DNA of 64,000 nt from Macrosteles quadrilineatus. Taxonomy: Eukaryota > Arthropoda > Insecta > Hemiptera > Cicadellidae. Positions 1 to 12,000 of the stretch are shown in pieces. A program made the position numbers and the translations under genes. The notes beneath the pieces were generated by a model. It was not told the DNA's origin, made no database searches, and saw only the letters and a program-made list of their open reading frames with translations. Location of the stretch: positions 163,205,282-163,269,281 of the forward strand of contig NW_026542595.1 in the NCBI RefSeq assembly GCF_028750875.1, written 5' to 3'. Position 1 is the stretch's first letter; each line of letters opens with the position of its first letter.

Positions 1-3000
1 GTTGAATCACAAATAGAAACTAACACTAGAAGAAATGACAAAGGCCCTGAACCTAACCCAGAGTAAGCTTTTTCATAGTTGAGCTGTTCAGTCTTGTGTA
101 TATATTTTCATTCTACAGTCCCTCTTAAACAGGGTTTCCTTAGTTCCTATTAACCCTGTATTGTTTATGGCGCAAGACTCATATTGTCTGTGAAAGTAAA
201 AAGGGTCAATCCATTTCAAGAGGTCCAAAGGTGGTTGCTTCATGATTTTTGTTTTTTTTTCATATTTTTATCCTTGAAAGTACAAATCATAAGAAGTACA
301 AAAATACAATTATTTTATTTTTATTATTTTTTCCAACCGTATGGCGGCCATTTTCTCTTTGCTTTTTACAGGATAATGCTCTTACTTAGTACTAAATCTG
401 AGCCAAATTTGAAATTTTTATTGCCCAACAGAGATATTAAACATCAAAATTTGAAATTTTCAAAAATTTTAAGATTTTGAAATTTTTTATTTAAGACCCT
501 ATGCAAGTCCACAACTTGAAACTTTGAGAATTTGGAGTACACATATACAACTATCAAATAAAAAAATAACAAACACATAGTCAGTTGCCTTTATGTAAAA
601 AAAAAAATGTTAAAAATCAATTTTCGTAACGCCGTCTCATCAAACTTCAAACAGGTAATTAGACCTACATATTTAGTTTAAAGTGCATAATTATATTACC
701 ATATTAAAGTTTAGATCTTTCTGAAGAGATTGGTTTTTATTTTAATGTTCTAGGATTTGTAGAAGCGGAGATATTTAATTTGACGCAGAACTCTGAAATC
801 GCTGAAAACGGGCATTCGAGCAACAAGAAAATGGCCTCCATACGGTTGGAAAAAATAATAAAAATAAAATAATTGTATTTTTGTACTTCTTATGATTTGT
901 ACTTTTAAGGATAAAAATATGAAAAAAAATAAAAATCATGGAGCAACCAATTAATTTATTTCTGGACCACTTGATATGGATTGACCCAAAAGCCAGTAAG
1001 GGCTTTAATGTCCAAAACAAATATTTAAGCTGTTACATAATGTTCACAACTCAATATTTGGCTGCTGAATTTTGCATAACGCACATCATTGGACACTGTG
1101 TTATTATGACCCTTTGCCTCAGTCAAACATTCAACTTTTTTACTTTATGAGCAGCTTACATTTTGGTTGCAGACATTGTGACTCGTGCACATGCAATACT
1201 TCCTCATTAAGGAAAGCTTTTTCATTCTGTGATTTAGCAAGTACTGTAGTGATTGAAGCAAGTTTATATTCCCAGCTTGGAGATTTTATGATGGTTAGTG
1301 TTTTCTCTGCTTAATGCACAATGTGCTATTGTACTGTTAATAATTGTGTATTTGTCTACAAGTTTTCTTTTATTAAATTTTGATAGCATAATTATTGCTA
1401 GGGCCAATATACAGTATACGATGATATTAGTTTTTGTCGTCTGCTCTAAAAAATAATATTCAATCATACACACCAGAGCCCCATTTGTACTAGACCCTGT
1501 TTAAAAATTATAAAATTTGTTGGATTAGCTAAAAATACGGAAAAATTACATAAAAAGTAAAAGAATACATTTTATTGACTGTAGATAGCCATATTGCTTC
1601 TGCTAGCAGCTTTACTTGCTATTAAGCTTTCTAACTTGTAGCTTAGCTGGAGTGGAGGGCCCTTCTTAAATCAACGGTGGAAGTTGACAGAGTTAGTGAG
1701 GTTGCACACAACACCTGTTTTGCTTCTTTTATCTTTTCTTGCATTGAATTGGGATTAAATATAGACATGTTGTATTGAAATATTTGTATTGTAAAACACT
1801 TAAAACCATATAGCCTATCCTAAAAAATTAAAATGGCCAGATAAAATAATATTCCTTTATGCCGTAGAACTCCAATTATCCAAACTCCAACTATCCGAAT
1901 CACCGATTATCCGAATTGCTTACAGCTTACAGAAATAAGTTAAAAAACAAAAAAAAAAAACCTGTCTTGCGATTGTGTTGACGCCATCATCGTCTCCCGC
2001 TGTCACGGTAACATCGTCATCATTTTTCGCGATCATGGTAAAATGTTTAATATACCCCACGGTCGAGTTGACACTATCATTATCTCCCTCGGTCACGTAA
2101 TATCAATCGTACTCCGTGATCGCGGCGTTAGTTTTCCGATCGCAAAATCGTTGCAGACGCAATAGTAAAAGCTCAGCATGTTTTCTCTAAAAGACTCCGA
2201 ATTTCGGTAAAAATCCAATTATCCACATTTTTTTATTATGTGAATGGGGCCCCGTCCCAATTGATTAGGAATATTCAGATAATTGGAGTTCTACTGTAAC
2301 TGGTTTTGCTGTTATAATTTATTTTTGTATTTAATTTTTAATTTCAACTTTATTGCCAAATTAAAGGGAAATAAATCCAAGAAACAATTTGCTTATAATA
2401 ATAATAAAGTACAAATATTAGCCCCCTATAAACAATATTCAGCATTACAAAATAAATGCATGTTAGTCAGTATTTGTGAACAATCAGGTAAATAATTTGT
2501 TTACAGGTTGAATAAAGGGGGTCCTCCGCCGTTTCCTCATGAACTGAAGCCTACCCTGATACCTGGTGGTGGTGGGCCGCCTGCTGGTCCCAAGTTGATC
2601 TCTGACGCCCCAGGAGATGTCACTGTGATAGACTACTCTCACAGACCAGCTCCGCTCAAAGCTAATGCTACAGGTGAATCAACATGCTCATACTAGCCTC
2701 ATGATATCAAAATAGGCAAGGAAGGACAAAATTCAAAATTTCCGAGAGGCGAAAATTGTACATTAGTTATAGGCCTAAGATGGTGGAAGTTAAATAAAAC
2801 TTTAGAATATTCCAGTACATACTTTCAATAATTAGTCTGTACATTCAAATTAAAAGGTGATAGTAAGTGTTTCATTCTAATTCTTATCCAATCAAAATCC
2901 CTGAACCAATTAGGAGACTAATTAGTGTTACCTTGGTGGTTTTTAACCATAATAGCTGTAAGTTAGTTTAACGTCGTGCTAGGGCAGACCGAACACACTT

Positions 3001-6000
3001 GTACTGGTAGCGTTCACCCATCTGCTGCCTGTCTAGTTATTTACATTTCACACAACCTTAAGGCCGAGCCACGCAGCAACTGCTGATGTTCTTGGCCCTA
3101 CCCGCTGAAGAAATAGTCAAATAATGCAATTAGAAAGATAATCATTTGTTGTGTTCATAAATACAATAATTTTAATTGTAAAGAACCAATTTATCAATCT
3201 GTAAGAATCAATTTATATTTTGCTCTGTAAACCATATTTTTGTTACAGAGAAAACGTGAAATGAGAGAAACTTCAGAAAGGAGCAATAATACTTTTGAAA
3301 TATTGAAAGAATATGAGAGAGATAATGCACACACTTTTACAATATTAACAAGACAACAACGAACTGTTTAATTTTTAACACAACATGTGATTTTAACAAT
3401 AATATAAAACAGTGACCATTTACATTTTTTTTAAATATGTGTCTATGTAGAGTACATTTTATAAGCCAATTAAACCAAAGATCATGAAACAAACACTTTT
3501 AATTTAGTGAATACTCTGTTTCTGTTAAAGAAATAAACTACAGTTCTGAACTTGTGTGTATTCCGTGTAACTAGTTAGATTATGATGAAACAAGAGTTGG
3601 GTCTGTGTCAGGTTTCAAACGTTAAATTCCCTTAATAATTACACTAAGTCTGCTTCGTGGCCCACCTTTTTTCCTATTTTGGGCTTTTGTTTTAGTTTTT
3701 GCAGGGCCTCAATTGTGGTGGATAGATTCTTTATCCTCATGTTTCAAATGAGGAAACCGTCAACTATTTCTGGCAATACACATTCTTTAATGTAGAGTGT
3801 AGAGCTTTACTAGATTTGGTCGTACTTTCGCTCAGAAGTCCTCATCAATAAGGGCCTTTTCTACCGAAAACAACAAAATATTACCACAACCATTTGGACA
3901 TGTTTAATAATTGACCTTGAACTTGATGGAAGAAGTCATGACTTAAGTTAGTCAGTCTAAGTTTTCTGCTGACGAGTTCCAAACATGTGGTTTTGTGAGT
4001 TGCTGAGTGGTCTTTGATAAACTTATCCTTTATTGTATGTAAGTAAACATTTGACTTCTAACATTCCATCAGTTCAACTAATCCATCTGGGCCAGCCCTT
4101 ATGAATTGATAAGTTTCGTCCAGTAGTTGTAAAGTTTTCAGTGTGAGAACACTCATCATTTTCATAGTAAAAATATGGATCGCCTATCAATTTATAGGTT
4201 ATTAGGTTCTTTAGAAAAAGCAGAGTGTGAACACCGCCGATAGCGGTAAATCATCACAGATGTTGCCACTATTGCTGGAAATCACAACGAATGTTGCTGC
4301 GATAGCGAGAAATCATCACAGATGCTGCTGTGATTGCTGGAAATGACAACGGATGTTTCTTCTGCGATTGTGAGAAATGACCAGGAATGTTGTTGCTATC
4401 GCTTGAAATCACTACGGATATTGCCGCAACTGTGGGAAATCATCACGGATGTTGCCATCATCGAAAGATATGATCATTGAGGGGCTGCTAACGCAAAACA
4501 TTATCACAGAATTCGCCAAAGAGTTTTTAATATAATTGGAGGTATGAATAAGAATCACAAAAAAAATTTGGCTTGTTGCAGCAAACCTAAGTAATCGTTA
4601 AACTAATGTTATTTAAATATAGAATAAATATGACATTTTAAAGGAGATTTTTCAGTGAAAATATAATCAGGCAAATGGAAATTCAATTAGTCTGTAGGTT
4701 TTACACGGTAGGGTTATTTTTTTCTTGACACAATTTCATGTTAGGAGTAAATGGTTAATGTGTGGTAATTGATGATAGGGAACCATGAATGTTGGATATT
4801 ATCCATCTTCATGTTAATATTAATATATCAAAATAGCAAAACTTTGGTAGTTTGTACCAACATTGTTCCTTTAGGTAACAAATTATTGAGGCCTTTTTTA
4901 ATCTAAGTTTGAGCACTAAATAGTTGAATATTTTGCAGACTTGGACATTCCAGTGATGATTCAGCCGATGCACATGTTTGACTACCAACACGGGGCTAAC
5001 CCTGGTCCTCCACCGTTCATCAAGTCCTCCTTCCTGCCTAGAGGCCGAGACTTTAATGACATTGGTAAGCGATCATGTCAGATTCAAGACTTTTGAATTG
5101 TGCTTGTTTTAAATATAATTTTAAATTATCTACATTAAAACAAAGTTTAGCCATTAATATTCTATCTTACTCATTACTCCTTTGGCTATTCATACCAAAG
5201 AAAGTGTTAGTAAACACATAGTGGAGTGGCAAGGCTAGAGCAATGCTGAGTGGGTTTAAAATAACACATGTACGAGGAAGGTAAAAGTATGTCGAGCCTC
5301 AGCAGTAACATTAATAAAATTATAATAAAAAGATGTATTAATTTAATTGTTTACATTAATAACATAAATTTAACCAGGGTGTCTAGTAGTCGGGAAAGTC
5401 GGGAATTAGTATTGAATTTCAAAATGGTCTTGAAAAGTCGGGATTTAGTCTTAAATTTGATTTCAAAGTCGGGAATTTTCATGATTTTGCCACGATCGTC
5501 GTCTTGCGTTTACGTAACCGCGAAAGCCAATGATGATGTCTACACGGCCTCGGTAAATGTTCACGATTTTGCCGCGATAGTGGACGACGACGATGACGTT
5601 TCTGTGACAGCGGTAGACGACGATGACGTTACCGTGACCGCGGGAGACGACGATAACGTTTCCGTGACCGCGGGAGACGACGATGATGTCTACACGGCCG
5701 CGGGAAATGTTCATGATTTTGCCGTGATCGCGGACGACGACGATAACGTTTCCGTGACCGCAGGAGATGACGGTGATGTCTAAACAGCCGCGGGAAATGT
5801 TCATGATTTTGCCGCGATCGTGGACAACGACGATGACGTTTCCGTGACCGCAGGAGACTACGATGACGTTTCCGTGACCGCGGGAGATGACGATGATGTT
5901 TCCGTGACCGCGGGAGGCGACGATGACGTTTCCGTGACCGCGGGAGACGACGATGATATCTGCTCAGCTGCGCGAAATGTTCATGATTTTGTCGCGATCG

Positions 6001-9000
6001 CGGACGACGACGATAACGTTTCCGTGACCGTAGGAGATGACGGTGATGTCTAAACAGCCGCGGGAAATGTTCATGATTTTGCCGCGATCGCGGGAGATGA
6101 CGATGATATCTGCTCGGCTGCGCGAAATGTTCATGATTTTGTCGCGATCGTGGACGACGACGATGACGTTTCCGTGATCACGGACGACGACGATGACGTT
6201 TCCGTGACCGCGGGAGATGACGATGGCGTTTCCGTGACCGCGGGACACGACGATGATATCTGCTCGGCCGCGGGAAATGTTCATGATATTGTCGCGATCG
6301 CGGGATATGACGATGGCGTTTCCGTGACCGCGGGAGACGACGATGGCGTTTCCGTGACCGCAGGAGACGACGATGACGTTTCCGTGACCGCGGGAGACGA
6401 CGATGACGTTTCCGCGACCGCGGGAGACGACGATGACGTTTCCGTGACCGCGGGAGATGACGATGACGTTTCCGTGACCGCGGGAGACAACGATGATGTC
6501 TCCACGGCCGCGGGAAATGTTCATGATTTTGCCGTGATTGCGGACGTCGACGATAACGTTTCCGTGACCGCGGGAGATGACAGTGATGTCTAAACAGCCG
6601 CGGGAAATGTTCATGATTTTGCCGCCATCGCGGACGATGACGATGACGTTTCTGGGACCGCGGGAGACGACGATGATGTCATTGATGTCTACAAGGCCGC
6701 GGGAATTGTTAATGATTTTGTTTGCGGACGACGACGATCACGTTTCTGTAACCGCTGAAGTCAATGATGATGTCTAAATGTACGGTACGCGAAAGATTTC
6801 ATGATAACAAAAACCAAATTTGCTAGTTAGAATTTTTTATTGCTGCATTATTTCTTTACTTGAAAACACCACATTATCATAATACTACTTTATGACAAAG
6901 ATAGGGGTTGGTGTAGTATTATTTAGAAAATTTGGTTAATCTATAAAAATTGGTATCGGTATCAAGAATCGAGAATCAATACATTTTGGTATCAACACCC
7001 ACTAGTTTTTGAAGAAACTAGTCTTGAAAAATCTGGAATTAGTCTTGAAAAGTCTGGAATTAGTCTTGAATTTTATAATGGAAATAAACTAGACACCCTG
7101 TTTAACAAACATTTCTGTTTTTGTCCCATCGGTGGCGAAGACAATATTTTCTCCCCTATCATTTCCAAATGGCCCAACTCTTGCTTTAGTTTGGGCTTCC
7201 GACATAACATTATATATATTATATCATAGATAAAACATACTCTCTTAGTAGATTTCTCATCCTTATGGAACAGTTGAAGACAATTTTATTGTTAGCTCTA
7301 TACGGTTTATGTAGAGGTCGTGTTTTGTTTACAATTTGTTTCCCGTTATTACAGTCATTTAAAACCTTGTTTAACCAAATAATACGATCTAATCATAAAC
7401 AATAACTTGTCCCCTAGTTATATAACCAAACACTAAAGCACAAATCAAGAAATTAGCCCTAAAATAATAGAAACAAAATTTCTTTGACACTAGCGCCCAG
7501 TGTCACCGAACATGAACTAGACATGACAAAATGTGCTTCAAAATTTACAATGGGATGAGAAGTCTACCTGTGTTGGTTAGTCTATGATTATATATAGTAG
7601 TTGTACAATTCCAACAACTATTGTCTCTCTTTAACTATGATTTGTTTTGATTATTTTGGCAGAACGTGACCTGGATAGGGAGAGAGAGAGGAGTGACAGT
7701 AGAGGCAGAGGTCACAGCAGGGAGGACAGGTTTCCTGGCAGACAGGACAGACGGGACAGGGATAGGGACCATGACAGAGGCAAGGAGGACAGGTTCAGGG
7801 ACAGGAGGGATGACAGGGACAGGCGAGACGACAGAGACAGACGAGACGACAGAGACAGACGAGATGACAGGGACAGGCACGACCGAGATAGAGATAGTAA
7901 GTAACCTACCTTTTGTCTACATGCATACAATGGAACCTATTACCTTAGACTGTTCGTAGAAGTAGACATCCCATCCTCATTTTAAAGTAGATTGCCAGTT
8001 TTAGAACAATAATAAGGGCAATTGAATTGAGCCAAAGACTGAGTGTGTTTATCTTAGGTTACTCATTTCTGTTGCATAGCATATTCAAACTTTAAACCAG
8101 GGTATGGGCTGGGATGAAATTTCCTTCAGCAAAATGCTACAAACTCTCACACAACTGTAGCAAAAATATTATTCTTTAAGCATTTAAAAAAAAATTGCTA
8201 GCAATATTATATGTTTGAACATTACATCTTAAATTTTATTCGTAGCAAATTTGCCATAGCCTGCAAAAACAATGCAGCATTTTTAGGTTGTGTATAGCAA
8301 AATGCTAAAGATACTATCGCAGCTTAAACCCTGCTTTTAACAAAGCCAAACTTAAAGGCGAGTGTTGCTGTTCTGAATCTCGGAAAGTCTAATCAGACCT
8401 TCGGCACACATTTTGCGTTTAGTACTTGTTGCTGAGGGTCTAAACGGGCAGTATGCAGAAGGTCTAACTCCCGGAAGGTCTAAAAGTACAGTCAATGCAG
8501 AAAACTTATCCACTGATACTGTTTTACTTTACTGTGATTACTGTTTTTAGACCTTGCGGGATTTAGAACTTGGGCACACAACCTATATTTTGTAAATAAA
8601 TGTTTATAAAATGAGACTTGCTGAAGGTCTAACCCGGAAGGTCTAAAAATGTGGGCATTCTGTCACCAGAGTTGAAGGCTATACACACAGTCAATAACGC
8701 AACAACTCGTAGAGCTGTAATTATTCTCAGTGATAGTTTTAGTAACTCTCACATCTATTGTTTTGCTAGCTCGTTATTACGAGTACAATGGAGGTAGTAA
8801 AATAAAAATAATCTCCATTTATATTATATACAAATCGTTCAATGAAACCCCACACTTGCACATAAGAAATAATTGATCGTATGACTGTGTTGAAACACAA
8901 CTGCTTCTCACTGAGTGGGAATTGATTGCCATTAATGTCATGTAATGTTTGACAAATCTCTTTTGTTTCTACATTTCTTTAGTTTATAAATTAAATTAAT

Positions 9001-12000
9001 GATGGGTGTGAAAAAATAGAGTTTGGTTACTGCCCATTTTTGGATTATAGAATACAATTTTCTTTTACAGATGACAGAAAAGATGACAGAGACAGCAGGG
9101 GTCGTAATGACCGTGAACGTAACGATCGGGAACGCAACGATCGAGAACGTAACGACCGTGATCGTAATGACAGAGAACGTAACAACAGAGACAGAGAACG
9201 AGAAAGAGAGAGGGAAAAGGACAGAGATAGAAGGAATGATGACAAGTCTAACGACAGCAGGTATGACAAAACCACTAAAGCCTCTACTGTTAATCTATAT
9301 TAGTACTTAAGATATGTTTTATTAAATGTTAATGCTTGTCTAAACAATAACTTACAGGTGCCTTTGGTAAAATGACCCAATTAAGTTGATAGTTGATTTC
9401 CTTTGTTGAATTGGAGTACTTATTGATTTTATGTTCAACAGGAGTAAAGACCAAGGGGACAGGCGAGGGGTCAGGGATAGGTTTGATAACCTAAAGCCTA
9501 AAGACGACAGACCATCAAGGTACTGGTAATTTTTAGAGTAATTAAACTAGTCTAAATTATTTACTGTGAAGTTTGGATAGTGGTTGGATTATTTTAGTGG
9601 TGTAGTGTAGTTTGGTGTTCTTATTGTTGTGTCAAATTGTTGTGTTCAATGACAGTTTACAAACTTTCTTCCTAAACTATAAATTTTTGTTTATCATAAA
9701 ATTTAATCTGAATGGGTCAAGAACGCTAGTTCAATATCTAGTACTATGCATAGGAAAAAACATCAATAACCGATTCGGTAATGAAGTTGGTGATTAAAAT
9801 TCAGTTGTTTTGACTCTGATATAAATCAGGTCACATTCATGAAGTAAAATTACTCTTTGTTGTAGGAAATGCCATTCTTAGGGTTGGTTGAAATAATTGT
9901 TTGTGGTTTTATTATTCAGACCTAATGACAGGAAAGAATGCCTATGATGTTTCAGAATTCAAATTTTGTTTTAATCTTGTCTTAAACGTTTAAACAATTT
10001 CTCAAGAGACCTGTCTTTAGCAACTTTATTAGCCATGATTTAAATGTGGATGTATAGATGTAGCTTGGCAAAATTCTCAAATGTGTGATGTCTGGTAGGG
10101 AGGAGCCGCCTCCAGCCAGACAACACCCAGCTGTTCTAATAGAAGATATCCTCAACACCCCGGGGAGAGACAAGAGACCCAACAAGATACTAGTCATTCT
10201 ACGAGGACCACCAGGCTCTGGCAAGAGCTTTGTGGCTAAACTAATCAAGGTTTGTTCACACCTGACTACATTCAACTATTACTTACCAATACAGTCTAAC
10301 CTTGATATAACGAACCTCGATATAACAAATTCCTTGATATAACAAATTTTTTGTAATCCCCTAGAACTCTCCATAAGACACAATGTATATTTTACCTCTA
10401 CATAACGAACAAACCATAACAACGACCTTGATTTAACAAATTTTTTGTGATTTCGGCTAAAATAAGACACCTCAATACAAAAAATTTATCATTGTCAGAA
10501 CCTCTACATTGCAAATTTAACCTCTGCATAACGAATTGTCTACGTCTTTCCCTCGATATAACAAATCCCCCACCCAATTATTGTTTTGGGAAAATCTGTT
10601 TCTTTATCAAATGAAATGGAAAGGTCACGTCATCGCTTGTGCTAACATTCGTCTGCTCCGTTTTACATCTTTGTCTGCTGTCGCTGCGCGCGCTATGTTG
10701 CAACTGAGAACTGAACTGATTTCATTCACTGAGGACTGATGACGACGTAATGTTTAGTTTAGTAAGCTGTGATTGGGCGATATGGGATAACTATGGTGAA
10801 TTGTACAATTTTTGGATAAAGAGAAACCTAAGAAAGAATATAAAAACAAAACCAAAGAGAAAGAATAGCAACATCGTTATTTTAACATTCCTTTTCCGAG
10901 TGTTTTTATTATCCTATGATTATACACTTTTATAATGACTTATCTAATAAGTTATTGTTTTCAATACGATTTGTTTCGTTTCAACTAGCAACACCAATGC
11001 TATAGTTAATGATTATTATTGACATTCCTCTGTTCTGTTGTGATAAATCAGTACTGTACTGTAAAGTAGCCTACCGGCCTATCGCGAGCAGTAGCTTACT
11101 AAACTTTTTACGTTCTTTGTTTTGTTCTTTACACGGTTTATGACTACACAATACACAATAGTGTTTGGCTAGGTTTTAGGAGGGTTAGAACAAGCTGTGA
11201 TTTTAAACTTACAGTTTTTAACCTGTACCAAGGTCAATGCCATTGTCATGATTGCGCAATATTCAGATCCCTCCCCTTTATTATGCCGGATAATTTAGGT
11301 TCTACTGTGCAATGTAAACACTGTACTGTAAAGAATTGTAGCCTTTGCTACTTTAATTGTATTTTAATGAGGTCAAATCCCGACCTATATTGACCGACGC
11401 TGGTTCTGAACCTCGACTTAGCGAAATTCCTGCAAACCTAACCTCTATATAACGAACCTCGTTTTAACAAAATCCTTGATATAACGAATATTCAATTCGG
11501 TCCCTTCAGATTCGTTATACTGAGGTTGGACTGTATATTTCAACTGATCTGAAATAAGTCAATTGCAATTTAAAATATTAAGGTTTTAGGTTACTTCACC
11601 GAGCGGAGGTTTACAAAATAACTCTTAACTACTACTGTATAGTTTAAGATATTTTAATTAATAAAAAACCAAAATAAAGCTCATTTTCTGCTCTTTGAGA
11701 CTTAATAATTGTTCATTCAATGAAATAGTGGAATTATAAGGTTTTTATTTTCTTTAGAATTTATAATAAAGCTGGGTTTTCCGTTTTCCCTTGCGGAGGT
11801 TAACAGAAAAGTGTAACTCCTGAACCGTTTGAGATATTTTGATAAATAAAAAATCAAAAGAAAGTAAAGAAAGCTAATTTTTCTCTCTACATTCCACTTA
11901 CCCCAACATCAAGTAATATGCAGAGGAAAACTACAATAAAGGTGGTGGGGGGTATATACTTGTACAGTACTTGTAAGTGTACACCCCAAACATCATATTA

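Larger units (their letters stand above)
2674..4938. other. YLPM1 intron, mostly unique AT-rich sequence
   Basis: No coding exon recognised. It holds a short GC-richer stretch at 2970-3110 of unknown nature, a degenerate 30-bp tandem array at 4230-4480 and a dispersed-repeat fragment at 4578-4700 (listed separately). Confidence 0.6.

Noticed and set aside
5268..6777. Long open frames (171, 147, 113 and 216 codons) on both strands, Asp/Val-rich or Arg/Gly/His-rich
   Set aside because: They come from a 30-bp tandem repeat that is a multiple of three. Sense and antisense frames are open together, stops recur with the repeat, and there are no splice or start signals.
4230..6780. CRISPR-like array
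   Set aside because: The repeats are contiguous 30-bp units without unique spacers and lie in an intron of an animal gene.
7635..7930. Ser/Leu-rich and Pro/Val-rich frames opposite the YLPM1 Arg/Asp exon
   Set aside because: Shadows of the RD-repeat exon; the real frame continues across splice sites.
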